DNA of 64,000 nucleotides from the NCBI GenBank assembly GCA_963169105.1, contig OY720640.1, positions 55,801,527 through 55,865,526 on the forward strand, written 5' to 3'. Position numbers and translations under genes: made by a program. Under the pieces are notes generated by a model. That model did no database searches, was not told the origin of the DNA, and saw only the letters and a program-made list of their open reading frames with translations. Shown here one piece after another: positions 1-13,576 of the stretch (the first letter of the stretch is position 1; each line of letters starts with the position of its first letter). The stretch comes from Ceriagrion tenellum. Taxonomy: Eukaryota > Arthropoda > Insecta > Odonata > Coenagrionidae.

Positions 1-3000
1 AATGTCGGTGGTTTCTTTAGGTACACCACAGATAGAGGAAATTCTGTCGTGGTCTCTCAAGCATTTGAGTGACGTTCTTTCTTTAAATAAATGAATGAAA
101 ACTGTCTTAATTATGAAATATGTTCCTTAAATGGGGAATGAAAAGATCTCATAAGAAAGATCTCGCCCTATGCTTCACCCTTCGATATTTTCATACCCAG
201 ACACCATTCCTTCAATTACAGAATTTATTTCATGATTTCCACGCAGAGTACTTTTATTGCCTCAACCATGCGGGGCTTTACGAGGACAGTTTTCTCAGAA
301 AATCTAATTACCGGTCGAAATCAGCTTAGTGAGGAATGCTCGATTTCCACATCGGGGATCCATCACGTGAACTAACGCAGGAATTGAAGAGAGAGAAGTA
401 TTCCATATTGAAGAATTATTTAGTTTTAATATCACCACGTTAATCTCTCGATACACTACAAGAATCGTGTAAGATTAGTGAATGGTCTCCACGGACCTTA
501 TCACAGTTTACGGGTATTTCATGTCTTTCTCTCGATCAGCCATGATTCAATCTTTAGAATAATTCAATTTCAGCGATAATTTGAGAGAGCAATCAAAGCA
601 CCGATGCATATTAGGTTGAAGCTATCACGTGCTCTAGGAACCGTAGGTTAGGAGCTAACTGTTAGCAGAAGGGTCTTTAAAATTACTAACATTCTTAAAA
701 ATAAAAAAAAGTGTGCAAATCCGCAAATTTATTTTTGTCCGGTTCTCCTCTTTTGCTCAGATTTAACTGCCTACCTTCACGAATGACCCCCAGAATTTGA
801 CCGTCGATCGCTCCACGTCATTAATTTGTTTCCAACAGACCTTTCCAAAAAATATTTCTTAATGCCTCGGGTACGGCCGAAATGAGTTCGGCGAGATAAT
901 AGTTTTACTCTTGATTCTGGCACGTAATCCGTTTTCTCAAAAAAGTCTTGCTCGCTGTGCGCGTGCTTCGACCTAATTTCAGGGACTCGGAGCGGGGGGG
1001 GGGACCGAATCGGCGAAAATTTCGAAGTAGTGCAGCGAAAGGGAATCGCATTGTAAAAAGATTGCCGGCATATGATTTATTTCGCCTTTTTTACTCCACC
1101 CTTCCTAAATCTCCTTTGCTGGGGAATAAGATTTTCACTCGACTTTTATTCTGTATATTTCCCCTATACCTCCTCTTCCTCCAATTACTTATTCGGAGAG
1201 TGAACGACGCCAGTCGGAAATGGAAAAAATATAAATCTGAGGCTGCTACCCACCCTCCCCCCACTCGCTCCAAATCAACGTGGGGACGTGTACGGAGGGA
1301 AGCAGATATATAGAGTGATGCACGTGCAGACTCCATTCTGAGGAGATTAAAACGAATACCGCTCTATGGAGTGAGGCGGTTTTTTTTCGGGTGGCGGGGA
1401 ACAGAAAAGCAACGGATGATGATGATGTTGGAAAAGAGGCAGAAGGGCTACCAGATACAGGGCACATGGAAGTGTAGTGATTCAGGTTAATGAATATTTG
1501 CGAGCCCCGCGAAAGAAAACATGAAATAGACGAATGTGCTCGTTATGGTGGGGGTGAAGAGGACTCTGGAGTACATGAAACGTTCACGTTCCCTCATTAT
1601 GCATGGATGCTATCTTTCAGCTTCCTCATATCGACTTTTCTCAGACCTTGCCGTACCTTTTTGGGGCTGGGAGGAAGGGACTTCCTCCTTCAAGATGGAT
1701 GTGCTACAGGATGAGAGATGGAAGAAGAAGTGAGCGTGAGAAATTGCAGATTCTTTTCATCTTGAGCGGCATTGCTTCTCTTTAACTCGGCTATATTTAC
1801 TGTCTTTTTATGTCTTCTAGCGCTGTGCATTTCAACCATTTTTTTATTTACCCTCCTAATTTCACCTTTGCTCAGAACGCCATCCTCTCTCCCCTATGTG
1901 TGTAATTATGCAACAATTTTATCCCGCAAGTGAAAGTTAATGCGCGTGTTTGAAAATCAATTTTAACCTCGGCAATTTAATAAGCTTAATTGGGCGCAAA
2001 AAAATAAATCATATTAACAATTTTCCAGATTTTACATAATCTACAAAACATCACATTTTTCCGAATAAGGGTACCAATCGACGCCTGAATCACCCCAGGG
2101 GAGAATCCCCGCTGAAGGATCTCACATTCTAAAGCAGCTAAAAATTCGAAAACCAAAGGCGCTTTTCAGTTCTTCAAGTTACGCACCTGCTAGAAACTAA
2201 TAAGAAAACATATTTTATACCTGAAAAGCAAAACATAAATCTACGCGCACTGCAATAATACTAAGCTGCATATTACCTAAATGAACATATATTTGGAAAG
2301 AATGCCACGTTCTCACAAAAGAAACACTTGTAAGGAACGCTTATATATGAATAGAATATAAAATCTATGGATTAGGAAAAGTGTACTGTCACCTAAAACA
2401 ATTGCTACATACAACAATACAATATAATATACTATACAATCTTTGAAAAGTTTGTCCGGAGAGAGAATGGAAAACATTTAACGGGCTAAAAGAAGTGGCA
2501 TAAAAGATAGAGAAATGACATGACGGGAAATCTGAAATCGGAAAAATAGATAGACAAGATAAAATTCAGAGTGATACATTCAAGTCGTTATAAGATGGAG
2601 AATACTAGGTATATGAGAAAAAAGGTATTGCATCTCAAAAGTAACATAGGACTTTGGGAAGTATGCTGAAGTGAAGATCGTCTAACTCCTTTTGCTTAAG
2701 TTATCCCCTAAACATAAAAAATCATAAAGGCATGATCTGCTTCTAGCAATGGACCCTATTTTGTTGGGAAACACCAAATGAAAAAATGTACCCCGTCCCA
2801 ATAAATTATATTAGCTGATCAAGATTTTGATCGTAGTTCATCTAAAAATTAAGTTATTTCTTACTTAAGCATAGTTAAAGCTGAGGCTATAAAGGTTTCA
2901 CATGTTTAATTGTGCTATGATTTTACGTTCCAATTTTAGTGGTGATGTTAGCCTTACTAAGATTTAGCTGTTAAGAATTATAACATTGACAAAAAATATA

Positions 3001-4589
3001 TCGGCTATAGCCTTTACCGAAATCGGCGTATTAAGTCTCAAATAAATGTTAATATATAACTTATTCAATTACAACAGAAAAGTTTACCTCAGAAATGATA
3101 CATTATCCAAAAGAATAACGATTAGAACTGTAATCAGCATATAGGCCTCGTCAACTTCACACGTTTTTGAATATACATAAATATTCTTTCACAAACTTAT
3201 TCACAACATAATAGCGCCAATAATAAGATCTTCTCAAAAGATTTCCCCGGATGAGAAAAAATTGACCAAAGTTACTATTGATTAATCCACGAAAATAATC
3301 CCAACGCCATTGTCATAGAGCAAATAAAACTTCAAGTAAATTTTAAAACGACAAAAAAGTCCACAGAGCACAAAATGGGACGGCTCCATTCAAAGCAACT
3401 GCTTTAAAAGGAAAAAAATGGACAAAGGTTATTCATAAAATGATAAAAAACACTGAGAGGGGAATACCTTCGGCTCGATGTTACTTCCATGGCCATCTAA
3501 TAACTAAAATGTTTCACCAAATGAAAGGAAGAAATTATTTCATCCTACGATTTCTTTTTGGCCACCGTTCCTTCCCACTCAATTGCGGCAGGAGTCATGA
3601 GATGTAATAAAAAAAATCCTACTTGCTTTGCAAATAATAATAATCTACCCCTCTAAGGATGTGTTTTCATCTCTTTCCCTCCCTGCCCAGATTTCTTATT
3701 CGATCGCAGCTCGCTGGAAAGAGTTTCCCGTTTCCCCTCAAACCTCGCCCCCCCCCCCTATCCCAACAGTTCTCCACTGCTTCGCCCAAATCTCTTTTTC
3801 TTTTTCGAACTCGGGGAGAGTTAAACGAAATTGCGGGTGCCAAGGTGGGTGGGGGCGGAGGGGGGCGAAAGCTCAGGGGAGAGGGGAGAAAGAAGGAAAG
3901 AGCGGAGAGAAGGCTTGATTGATAATCCTTATTGAGCCCTATTTCCTCTTTTTCCGCCGGGATATGATTGATACCCTGCGCCCTCTTTCGCGGCGAGACA
4001 ACTTCTACGACTCATAAGCCTTCCCCCAAACCAACCCAAAACCGCCCCCCGCACCCAAAGCCCCCCCCCCCTCCGCTCTTTCCATTTCGTTCTCTCCGCA
4101 GCACGCGCGCTCTCTCTTTCGGATAAACCGTGAACTTTTATCGCTAACTTGCTTTTATTTATTTTTTCATCCACCTCGGATGTGTCTTTCACTGATACCG
4201 CCGCTATTTAGACTCACCTACCTGGTGCCCACGCCAATAATCCCTCTCACTAGCGTGATTACATTTTTCTCTTAAGCATTTACCCTCGTTGCAATGCCTT
4301 CATTAGGTTACCCCTCAATATGTATTCAGCCAATTTTGCGGCCTCTTCATAGTTTCTCTAAGTTAATTCCTTTCCTCCTCCTTATTCGTACAGCCCCCGA
4401 AATAAAGAGTAAAAGCCACCAATAGATATGTAGAGGAAATCACGATAGCAACGGAGTTGGCTCTATGCATGGGAGGGATAACAACACGCCGGTTTAAGAT
4501 GCAAAAACTACATGATGAAACATTGTAGCATTTACGAACTGTTCAATAGCTTAGAAGATTCACAAATCTCACAATCTCTATAAAGACCG
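1..4589. other. Spacer with no supported gene
   Basis: I see no recognisable gene or mobile element here. Reading frames are short, mutually overlapping and low in complexity. Base composition shifts locally: there is a G run near 995-1004 and a C- and T-rich, partly CpG-containing stretch at about 3730-4110 with C runs near 3750 and 4065. The rest is AT-rich. The GC-rich stretch could be a regulatory region or promoter of a gene outside the window, but nothing in the sequence proves that. Confidence 0.6.
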
Positions 4590-5390
4590 CCATCAGTGCT
4601 GCCAAGCTAGCGATCTCCCCAAGTCTTTGGCGGATGCGAGATGGCAGATAGGCGTACGGAAGGGCACCAGCCATGGTAGGGGAGGTAATAAGTTTTAGAA
4701 GGGGAAGAGGAAAAAGGTGAAATGCTTGTTAGCGATTTTTCTTGTGTTAGTGACATGCTTTTTCTGTAATAACCATCAATGACGTGAGGGAAGAAGGAAA
4801 TTCTGCACCTATCAATTCGGAAGTGCATCTCTCTCACATGATCACTTCTACCAATTATCTAGATGTAGCACGAGGTCAAAATAACTTCCACCTTGTCGTC
4901 CTTAAACACGCCTGCTGCGAATTTTCCAAGTAATCCAAGAAAATTGTTTAGACTCCGGTTCTCATGACTGCCATTCCAGTCCTTCCAGGAGGAATATAAA
5001 AGTTAATTTAAGCTCGCAGCAATTTTCAAAGTAGTATGCGGTTTTGCTTTGAATTTTATTTACTTCGTAAATTAAGTCATTCTGTGCAAGAGCTTAAGTT
5101 AAATTTTTGCTTGTGCCTGGGTGAAATATCCTGATAATTGGCCAGAATCTGAAATATTTCTGTGCATGGTTCATAACGTTCGCGGCGTATTAAAAAATTT
5201 GGCCTAAACAGAGCAAAGTAGAATCCCTACTTTTTAGTTTTTCATCGGAGAACCTTCCTACCATTTGCAGGATGATACCTATTTTCATTAATGCAGTGCC
5301 GCAAATGTTTCCTCCACTTGGAGACCGAAGAAATCAACGTCCATGGCCCGATTTCAAGGTGATCCCCAAGTACATGAACTCATATTGCTC
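4590..5390 (-). mobile_element. Old family A LINE 3' fragment
   Basis: On the minus strand, 4607-4837 encodes residues like those at the C-terminus of the better-preserved family A copies (MHFRIDRCRISFFPHVID here; CRTDRFGNSFFPRTIKD at about 20.5 kb). Further upstream on the same strand, 5030-5390 resembles the distal reverse transcriptase part of the copies at 20.7-20.9 kb and 59.6-59.75 kb, including a match to GTGATCCCCAAGTACATGA. The frame is broken throughout. This is a 5'-truncated, inactive non-LTR retrotransposon remnant, older than its neighbour at 5482-5930. The exact boundaries are uncertain. Confidence 0.45.
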
Positions 5391-5481
5391 CTTTGTATTT
5401 GATCCTTGCTTTTTATAAAAATGGCTCTTCTCTATAAGACGATAAAAGTATTAGCACATATGTCAATCGTCAATTTCTGTT

Positions 5482-5930
5482 CTACATCTACATACTACTC
5501 TGCGATCCTCAGCATGGGCATGAGGCAGGCGGTGTTAGAACACAAGCTGTGTAAAGATGTAAGGGATAAGATTTTGGGAGGTGCAATTGTGGCAGGTAAA
5601 AGGAAATAGTGGAGCTTTTTTTATTATGGACCTTTATTGTGCGGGAAAAAAACGAGTTTTTGTACCTATCTGTTTGGAAATGTATCTTCCGTATTATATT
5701 GCTTATGTAAGACCTAGAGATAAAGTGAGGCATCATGATAATATTCTCTGTGTCGCTCTGAAACACCCCAGTTCTGAATTTCTCAAGCAACCTAAGCCTA
5801 GCGCGAAGCCTCCGAGTCTCTAGGGGCTCCCACCTTAATCCCTCTAATAGTTGTGAAACACTATATGTTCGCTCGTGGCAGTATTAAACGAAGCGTGCAG
5901 CTTTTCTTTTCCAGTTAAATATATTTCTGA
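5482..5930 (-). mobile_element. Family A LINE 3' end, 5'-truncated
   Basis: Read on the minus strand, this piece encodes the C-terminal end of a LINE reverse transcriptase polypeptide (EKFRTGVFQSDTENI, then QTDRYKNSFFSRTIKVHNK), followed by a 3' untranslated region ending near 5482 in a TAGATGTAGA tail. The same C-terminal block and tail recur at 20335-20930 (minus) and 56650-57285 (plus), which defines the family. Only the last few hundred bases are present, as is usual for a retrotransposon truncated during target-primed reverse transcription. Coding capacity is lost. I do not assign the clade. Confidence 0.75.
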
Positions 5931-8113
5931 AGCACTAACTAATCAAGTATTGGATTAATAATAACTAATCAAGGCATTGGATTTTCGATTAATTTTCAAT
6001 GGTGCACTGTGTGCAATCCATTCCTGCCTCTGCTACTCTCAACATCCTTTCCGTTTACGTAACTAATGCAGGAGTCTACTCGAATCATTATTAGCTGAAT
6101 TAGACGATATTTGTATACATTTCTTCCCATTCGGAAATAAATCACTGCCGTACAAAGAGTGCCAATTAAGGCTAACAATATGCTGCAATGTTTCTGATCC
6201 ATATGATTATCACTAACTAACATAAATTTAAAAAAAAACGTATTTACCCATGTAAACATTCGCAGCCCGTGCTAATAATAGGGAATGCGTTATCCGTGTT
6301 AACTAAATAATGAGCAAAGGTAAGCATTGCTTTGTGGCATTATCTCTCACCGAGAATCGCTTCGTTAGGACATACAAAGTCTAAACACAGGCACTAAACT
6401 CTCATTGAAATTAAAGTGGCCTTTACTGGTAAACAAGTAAAACGTGCTTGCATAAATCGAGATAAGTAGATGATTATGGAATTCATCCTTAATGAAAGGT
6501 TCACTAGGGACAATTGATCTACTCTAATTAACTCCCATAAATATTCATCCAGTGAACATGTTTATCGTTTGTCCATTAAAATGTCCAAGATGTTGATATC
6601 AGGAAATGTATACAAAACGCTATGCTCTGTGAGTTTTGTTGACAATTCCATAACTAGATTCGGTATAGCAATATTTGCACCGCCATGACAAAGAGTAAAA
6701 CATTAAATCCTTGAGTTCAAACTTGAACTAATCTAATATAGATCAAGAATAGATAAATGAAATCAAAATTAAATTTAACAACCAGTTATAAAGCTGCTCA
6801 AATCGACAGTTTGAGATGACGTAAGGCTGGTTGATAAATAATGAAAAAATCAGTTTAAATTATCATAAAAATGGATTTGTCTTACCTGCTCTAAATAAAA
6901 TCTGTGAAAACTCATCTGGTCATCCCCATTATGCACACAAAAGTATATAACACACCTTTAGTTAAAATTCCTGTTTCCGGGTGAAAAGCACAGCACAAAA
7001 TCACTGGTTAAAGAGCAAGTTTCTCTGCTGTGTGATTTAGTTCAACAACACCTCTCTAAAATATTGCTTAAAAAACACTTCATTTTATAGAGCTTTATAT
7101 ATTTTCATAAATAATTTTTTTATTAATTTTAGGGCAAACTTCTTCCAAACAATTGTATAAATACTTTAAACACTTAGTATCCGGCATATGAAGTGACTGA
7201 GTTACGAGCAATTGAATCCCAGCCACGATAATAATAGCCATAAAAAGTCGTCAACTATCTGGCGACATTTCACGGGTGATGCAAGGAAGGGTGAAAAACG
7301 ACATTCCCGGGGCCAAGAGTCCCCGCGGTCACGTGACTTGGTTCCAGACTACATCATCTCGCGACACACGGAAGGGAGAAGGCCGAAAATGGAATGGCGC
7401 GAGCATCACATGCGTCCAGTGGTTTATATCCAGCGAATCCCTTTAATTAATGCAAAATAATGCTAAGTTAAACACGAAATTCATCATAACACGGTTCCGG
7501 ATGTAGTGGCATCGGTGAGGACACACTCGCGACACAGGGCCGGCAAAATTAAAGCGGATATATTTCACCGACCAAAAAAATTATTCCAGAATGGGCGTCT
7601 CTCGAATTAAATTAATTTTTCGATGAGAGACCCATTAAGGGAGGAAGACGGGAGAGGCCTCTAAACTGTAGTAACTACATACCTTGAAATCCGAGAAAAT
7701 ACAACGCGCTCGACAAAAAATTAGACGCATGGTACAAATGCTAATTATCAATTTTTGCATACTCGCTTTTTAATATTGTCCCTCGGAGTGGGGAGAATTG
7801 CGGAGTACGGGACGGGGGTGGGAGTAGGAGAGAGTACCCACCCTGGCGTACCCCTTTCGCGACAGTCACATGAAACATGCCCCGCGGCAAATTTTTAATC
7901 AAGTTTCCCTGGGGTATAAATGCCATCAAAAAAAGGGACCCGCGCATCTGTGAGAGATATGCATATGGACGATAAGCGGACGAAAGAGAGAGAGAGAGAG
8001 AGAGGGTGTGGAGGCTGAAGAAAAAATTTACTAAAATTTTCCTCGTTTTACAAAGGGTCAGTAGAAGGAGAGGAGAAAACAACTAAGGACAAATGAAGAA
8101 AGAGATGGAATAT
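5931..8113. other. Spacer, AT-rich, with a GA microsatellite
   Basis: No gene is recognisable. The stretch is mostly AT-rich. A simple (AG)n run of about 20 bases lies at 7985-8004. The minus-strand reading frame over 7741-8082 takes part of its sequence from that microsatellite and is probably not coding. Confidence 0.6.
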
Positions 8114-8605
8114 ATCTACATCTACGTCATACCCTGCGAGCCACCACGAGGGTGTGTGGCAGGGGTTGAAGATCACCAAACATGCACTATCGACATGCAA
8201 CTATGATTTTTAAGGGAGACATGCTAAAAAATAGGGTCACATGGAGCTAGATGGTTAGTATATACATAATAAGGAAGGGATTATTGGTTGTTATTACATG
8301 CATCATGCACTACAGACTACTCTAACTATATTTCACCTACCTATCCCTTTGCTACGCTGCCTATTGTTCTCTCTTTTTTATTGTTCTTATAGTACGCGGG
8401 AAAAATGACATTTTAAATCTATCGGTACGACAATCTATCTCTCTAATGTTGTTAATATGATCAAACCTAGCATAACACGCAGGGGTTCTCAATATATATC
8501 TAACGTCATCTGTGAACAAATCGGTTTCTAATTAACTTAAAAGGCTTAACCTAAATTTTAACCTGCGTTCTGATAGTAATTCCCATCCTAGTTCTTCTAT
8601 TATAA
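8114..8605 (-). mobile_element. Family B LINE 3' end, 5'-truncated
   Basis: The left edge reads ATCTACATCTACGTCATACC on the plus strand, the reverse complement of the tail seen at 59228 and 61360. Inside are the family B 3' motif (GAGGGTGTGTGGCAGGGG) and, at about 8395-8590, DNA closely similar to 59240-59460, the C-terminal coding end of the large LINE. About 490 bases survive with no open frame. It is a dead minus-strand copy. Confidence 0.7.
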
Positions 8606-9739
8606 TACATGTGACAATAAGGGCTCTAAATAAAAAACTAACGCTTTGTACTTGAACCACCGTTTATTAACATGAGAAAAATGAATGTTTAAAAAAATGT
8701 AAAGTTAAGAAAAGTATAACGATGAAAAAAAATACTTGTTTTTTTTCACGTTATACCTTCTGCTTGCTTAACAAGATCGCATTCTCATGTATCCGAAATA
8801 TCACTGCCGTGTTACTTCAAATAAGAGGGTTTCAAATAAAAGTCTGTGGCATTTTATACAAAATTTTATGTCTTATTTGTATTTTCACCAATTAATTCAA
8901 TGTTCAACTGGTTTCAACACAAAGGCGAAATCACCAAGTTCCATTATCCAACAGATATCGCATATTTAACGAAACCTTTCGTACATTATATTAATCATCG
9001 GAAATATAAATGGTTTACTTATTTATTTACATTTAATTTCCACTAACAAGAAGAGCCAGGAAAATAATGAATATATTGAGAAATTCCAGAGCAGTATTGT
9101 CGGCCGACTCTACCGGCCTTTAAATATTAAACTTTGAGTGACATTGTTAAACACCAAACGGCAATAAATCAGTACCAATTTTTCGGTGTCATTAAGGACC
9201 TAATGATGTCGATGATGCAACGAAAATGGCCGTACATAACATTAATCCGTGGGCCAATTGTTTATGTATTCATCATGAATTTACACAAAGTAGAACCAGA
9301 AGCAACGCCATTACCCGAGAGCAATCGCCCTTTTCATCGCCATGAGTGTTCTACGAAATAAATGGTAAGTCAATGAAGAGTTCTGTTAATTCTTCCAAAA
9401 CCGCGACGTTTTCTCTTACGTTCCTTCATTGAACGATCACTTCTCCCAATCTTACCAATCTTACACTACTAGCATCTATCGCTTTCATATCCTCCTTAAT
9501 TGGTTAGAACGCGTGTAGCAAAGATCGGCAAGACATGTATAACGTCGTTACGATAAGTTTATTAGTGTTCACAAACACTCATTTCATTAGTGCAACAGCT
9601 TAGATGGAAATCGCTCTCAGACCATCGGTTAAAATTGAGACAATCCTTAAATTAAAGCCCATTACGCAAGATACCTGAAACAGCAAAAGCCGTAGTGTGT
9701 TATTGGTTCGGAATTCAGTAATCCAATCAGATCAGAATC
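8606..9739. other. Spacer with one small imperfect hairpin
   Basis: No gene is recognisable. At about 8713-8757 two arms, TATAACGATGAAAAAAAA and TTTTTTTTCACGTTATA, form an imperfect hairpin with one bulged base and a short loop. I give it no function. Its A and T runs make chance or a decayed inverted-repeat element equally possible. Confidence 0.5.
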
Positions 9740-10090
9740 CGATTGGAGCACCCATGGAGAGTTTTACTCGATCATTGAATTCATACTGCCGGGGAAGTGG
9801 TGATTTAATTTATTAAGTAACGTACGTCAACCATAATTTTACACCTACCAATTATAGGCAGCAGACGACCAAAACAATAGTCAGGACAATTCTATTTTAT
9901 AGTTAATTTCAAAAGAAATACTAAGGGCCAAATGAGTTATAGACTGCAACAATATTAGAAAAAGAAGATCGCACAACGAATCTAAAAACCAACGAGATTT
10001 TTTGACGGCTACTAGGTCCAACTGAGAGCGAGTAGCAAACTATTGCACCAATTATGAATTCAAGTATCTCAACGAGTAAGATAGAGATTA
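9740..10090 (+). repeat. Dispersed repeat R2, copy 1
   Basis: This stretch aligns by eye, diverged but in the same order and orientation, with 41735-42075. Shared blocks include GAGAGTTTTAC versus GAGCGTTTTAC, then ATCATTGAA, then GGCAGCA with GCGACC or ACGACC, then CAACTGAGAGCGAGTAGCAAA versus the same with one change, then AACGAGTA versus CAGCGAGTA. No reading frame, inverted terminal repeat or poly-A tail is evident. It is an old interspersed repeat of unknown class. Confidence 0.55.
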
Positions 10091-11023
10091 TAATTAACCA
10101 AGAGTGTTACAAGTTGCCTATTTACCAAGTGGTAACAATAAAATAATACGGTGCAGACGAATAAATGGTCAACCACCAACAAAACGGAAGAAAAGAAATC
10201 CATATAAAAATGAAAATAAAAAACAATCCAAATAAATTTTCGCCACCTTTCCTTAAAAGTACTTACGTTGCCAGGAAAGGCGTCAAACAGTTTCGCATGA
10301 AAACTGTTCCAGTCCTATTGAGATACGATTTTTTTACATTGGTCCTTTAAGACCGACATTGCACCTTGTATTGGTGATCATTCCTACCTATGTAGTTGGG
10401 GTTTTCCGCTTTCTGCCTCAGTTCCCGCCATGATTTTTCTCCCGTTAGTATGCGGATTTTGAGTATTAGCTATCATGATGATACAGCATCACACGATACA
10501 AGAAAGCCATAATGTTAATGAGTATCCTAGGACTTAAGCTGGGTCAAGTTCTGTGTTCAATGAGCCTAATGATTCAAAGTATATCAATGTGTGAGAGGTG
10601 GTTATAAGCTGAGCAGTATGCTCAAGAGCTGAAATGAGCTATGTGAAAAAAATACTTGACTGGGATTCAATCCAGGGATCTCCTAATTGCCATATAATAG
10701 TGTTTGCAAGTTGACAAAAAATGAGGAAAGTACATTAGGACTTTTCGGCAATAAGGGAACTACAAATAGATAGGAACGGATGATGTTCTGCAGTCAACAA
10801 ACCTTAGGATTGACATCCTTTTAGATGGCAGCGAAAAAAAAAGTTTGGTTTCTTCGATTCAACCAAACAGTACCCACCTTTTCTCACGCCTATCCATCTA
10901 TTGTCAAGTGAAATAGATAGGAAGCAATTTAGATGTGGTATTACCGAATAATCATGAAGATTGAATGGATGGAGAGAATGACCGATGTAAAGGTCCAAAG
11001 AAGAGTGGGAGAATAAAGAAGTA
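10091..11023. other. Spacer with a weak tRNA-like box
   Basis: No gene is recognisable. On the minus strand around 10665-10680 the sequence GGATTGAATCCC resembles an RNA polymerase III B box. No convincing A box lies at the right distance, so I do not call a SINE or tRNA. Confidence 0.5.
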
Positions 11024-11045
11024 CACCAACTCCCCGATTAACGCT
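11024..11045 (+). repeat. Left terminal inverted repeat of Tigger element
   Basis: Begins CACCA and continues ACTCCCCGATTAACGCT, matching the right end except within the outermost bases. Behind it four further copies of a related decamer occur at 11051-11060, 11067-11076, 11102-11111 and 11123-11132 (forms of NNTTARCGCT). Repeated subterminal motifs of this sort are likely transposase binding sites. Confidence 0.9.
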
Positions 11046-11341
11046 GTTCAGATTAGCGCTGTTCCGCATTAGCGCTGAAAATATTTTATGACCCTGTTCC
11101 ACTTTAACGCTCTCCGGTTCCGCATTAACGCTCTTGAAAATCCCACGATGCGCAGCGATTGAAAGGAAGATAGGAAGAAAAACGATTTGATCAAGGCTTT
11201 CTGTCCACCTTACGTCATTACCGCGTAATAGAATTTATTGATGAATGAACTTTTCAACTGTGTTCTGCGTATGTTCACAAGTTTTTATTGTTGTGTGTTT
11301 CTAAATTTCTAGTTATATTTTTCCCCGTCAAAAATAAGGCA

Positions 11342-13089
11342 ATGAATGATAATAGGCTGTCGGAGAAGAAGAAAAGGAAAACAATATCACTTGGCATCAA
11401 GTTAGAAGTCTTGCGACGACTTGATGCTGGACAGCGGTAATATGAAATTTGCAAGACATTATCTCTCGCTGGTTCCACTGTAAGGACTATCATAAAGAAT
11501 GCGGATAAAATCAAGAAGTATGGAAAAATAGCAACTCCTTCGGCTGCCGTCAGGATAGGAACAAGAAATAAATGTGAGACTATTATGGAAATGGAAAGAC
11601 GTCAATTTATGGATAGAAGATTTAGTTGAGATGCATATACCTATAAGTTTGTTGGCGATTCAAGCAAAAGCTAAGCATTTGTACGATGAATTGCCCAAAG
11701 CCAGCTCCAATGTGGAAATATTTACTGCCAGCCGTGGGTGGTTTAATCGCTTCAAAGCCCGGTATAAGTTGCATAATATATCTGTTCGTGGAGAGTCAGC
11801 TAGTGCGGATGAAAGCGCAGCAGCCGCATTTATCGTTGAATTAGCGGCCATGATAGAAAAGGAAGGATATTCACCTGATCAGATTTTCAATGCCGATGAG
11901 ACTGGATTGTTCTGGAAAAAGATGCCATCCAGAACATACATTTCTGTTGAGGAAAAATCAATGCCAGGGTTCAAAGTTTCAAAGGATAGACTTACATTAT
12001 TGCTCGGTGGAAATGCTTCTGGGGATTTGAAGCTTAAACCAATGATTGTTTATCAATCGGAAAACTCTAGGTCTCTTAAAGGTTGCCATAAGGAAAGCTT
12101 ACCTGTCCTATGGGAAGCTACTAAGAAGGCATGGGTAACCATTGTCGTCTTTAAAAAGTGGCTCACAACCTATTTCTGCCCAGCTGTACGTGAGTACTGC
12201 ACCAAAAAAACTTTGACTTCAAAGCACTGTTGGCATTAGATAACGCTCCTGGGCATCCCAGACCTTTGAATGATTTATGTTCGGAGGTAAAGGTTGTTTA
12301 CTTACCTCCGAACACTACGTCGATTCTACAGCCAATGGACCAGGGCGTAATTTCAACGTTCAAGGCATACTATTTAATAGACTTTCAACGAAGCTGTAAG
12401 GGCAACTGAGGGTGAAGCCAGCATCAGCTTGAAGGAATTTTGGCGCTGTTATAATATCCGACAGGCCATTGAAAACATATCAAAATCTTGCGGTGAGGTC
12501 TCCGAAAAAACTATGGATGCAGTTTGGAAAAATCTTTGGGACGACTGTGCGATTGACTTCCTTGGTTTTGATATACCTGAGGACGTAATTAATGAAACAG
12601 TTGACCTAGCACACATCATCGGTTTAGACGAAGTGGAGGCTGAAGACATTCAGGACCTGATTGAGGCTAATGAAGAAGAATTAACTGATGTAGAACTATT
12701 AGAAATGCAACAGTATTGGAAAATGGAAGAGCGGAGCGAAGATGTGCGTGATGACGAAGAATTCAGCGACTAAAGTAAAGTTTTAACTGCATCAAACATT
12801 AGTGAAATCTTAAATCTCGTCGACTGTGCATGCACTCTCATAAAAGAAACTGATTCTGATTTCGAAAGAAGCTCGCTAGTTGCTAGAAGTTTAAAAGGAT
12901 TCTGTGAGTTGTTACAAGGAACTATTACTAGAAAGAAACAAAAAGAAAAAACAGCTCTCTTTAGACAGTTATTTCTCTAAAACTCAAAGCAAATCCTCCA
13001 CCACAACCCAAGATAGCAGCAGCAATGATCGTTCTGACGACGTCGAGGTGGATCAACTGCAAGAACCAGAAGAACTTTCGTTAACGTGA
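11342..13089 (+). pseudogene. Tigger/pogo-like transposase, frameshifted
   Basis: The protein would cut and rejoin the transposon ends in the nucleus. The start at 11342 opens a frame with a CENP-B-type helix-turn-helix (KKKRKTISLGIKLEVLRRL). It meets a TAA at about 11437, after which homology resumes in the same frame. A frameshift near 11600 leads into the 11574-12239 frame, containing the second DNA-binding half (RGWFNRFKARY) and the first catalytic Asp in NADETGLFW (codon near 11895). A shift in an A run near 12213 leads to the second Asp in LDNAPGHP (12239) and the third in QPMDQGV (12338). Another shift near 12380 restores the 12429-12773 frame, with WRCYNIRQAIENI and an acidic tail. 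Beyond a stop at 12771 the typical Tigger C-terminus continues and ends in the 12904-13089 frame. All three catalytic acidic residues are still visible. Confidence 0.9.
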
Positions 13090-13576
13090 CGATGGCGGTG
13101 ATGCGTCTTCAGCTGTTCCTTGTGTTTCATTTTCTGCACTTTAATTATAGTTCTATCCGTGATTAACTGTTTTTTCTTCAAGTTTGTTTTTTTAAAGCAT
13201 TTAAAGAAACTATTGGATTGTTGTATCGCAATTTTAAGTTATTACGTATTGTTATAGTGGGCATAAGAGGGAATGCGGAATATCTTCTTTTAGTTTGAGG
13301 AAAAGCCAAAAGTTCTCAATTTCAGTAATTATTTATCCATTTTTACCTGTAAAATTTTAAACAAATGGAATAAAAACAACGTTTATTTAACTTTAAATCA
13401 ATTTGAAAGCGATTTTAACCGCAGTTTATTATTGTCACAGTATATTTTACAAAATTTATACGGTGAAAGTAGCATCTCGGGGACGAATTACGTTCCATAG
13501 CATTAGGCGTGATGGAACTTGATGATTCGAATAGCGCTGTTTCGATTAGCGCACGCTTTTCATGGAACGAATTAAG

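Noticed and set aside
10665..10680. B-box-like GGATTGAATCCC on the minus strand
   Set aside because: No A box at proper spacing and no SINE body or tail recognisable.
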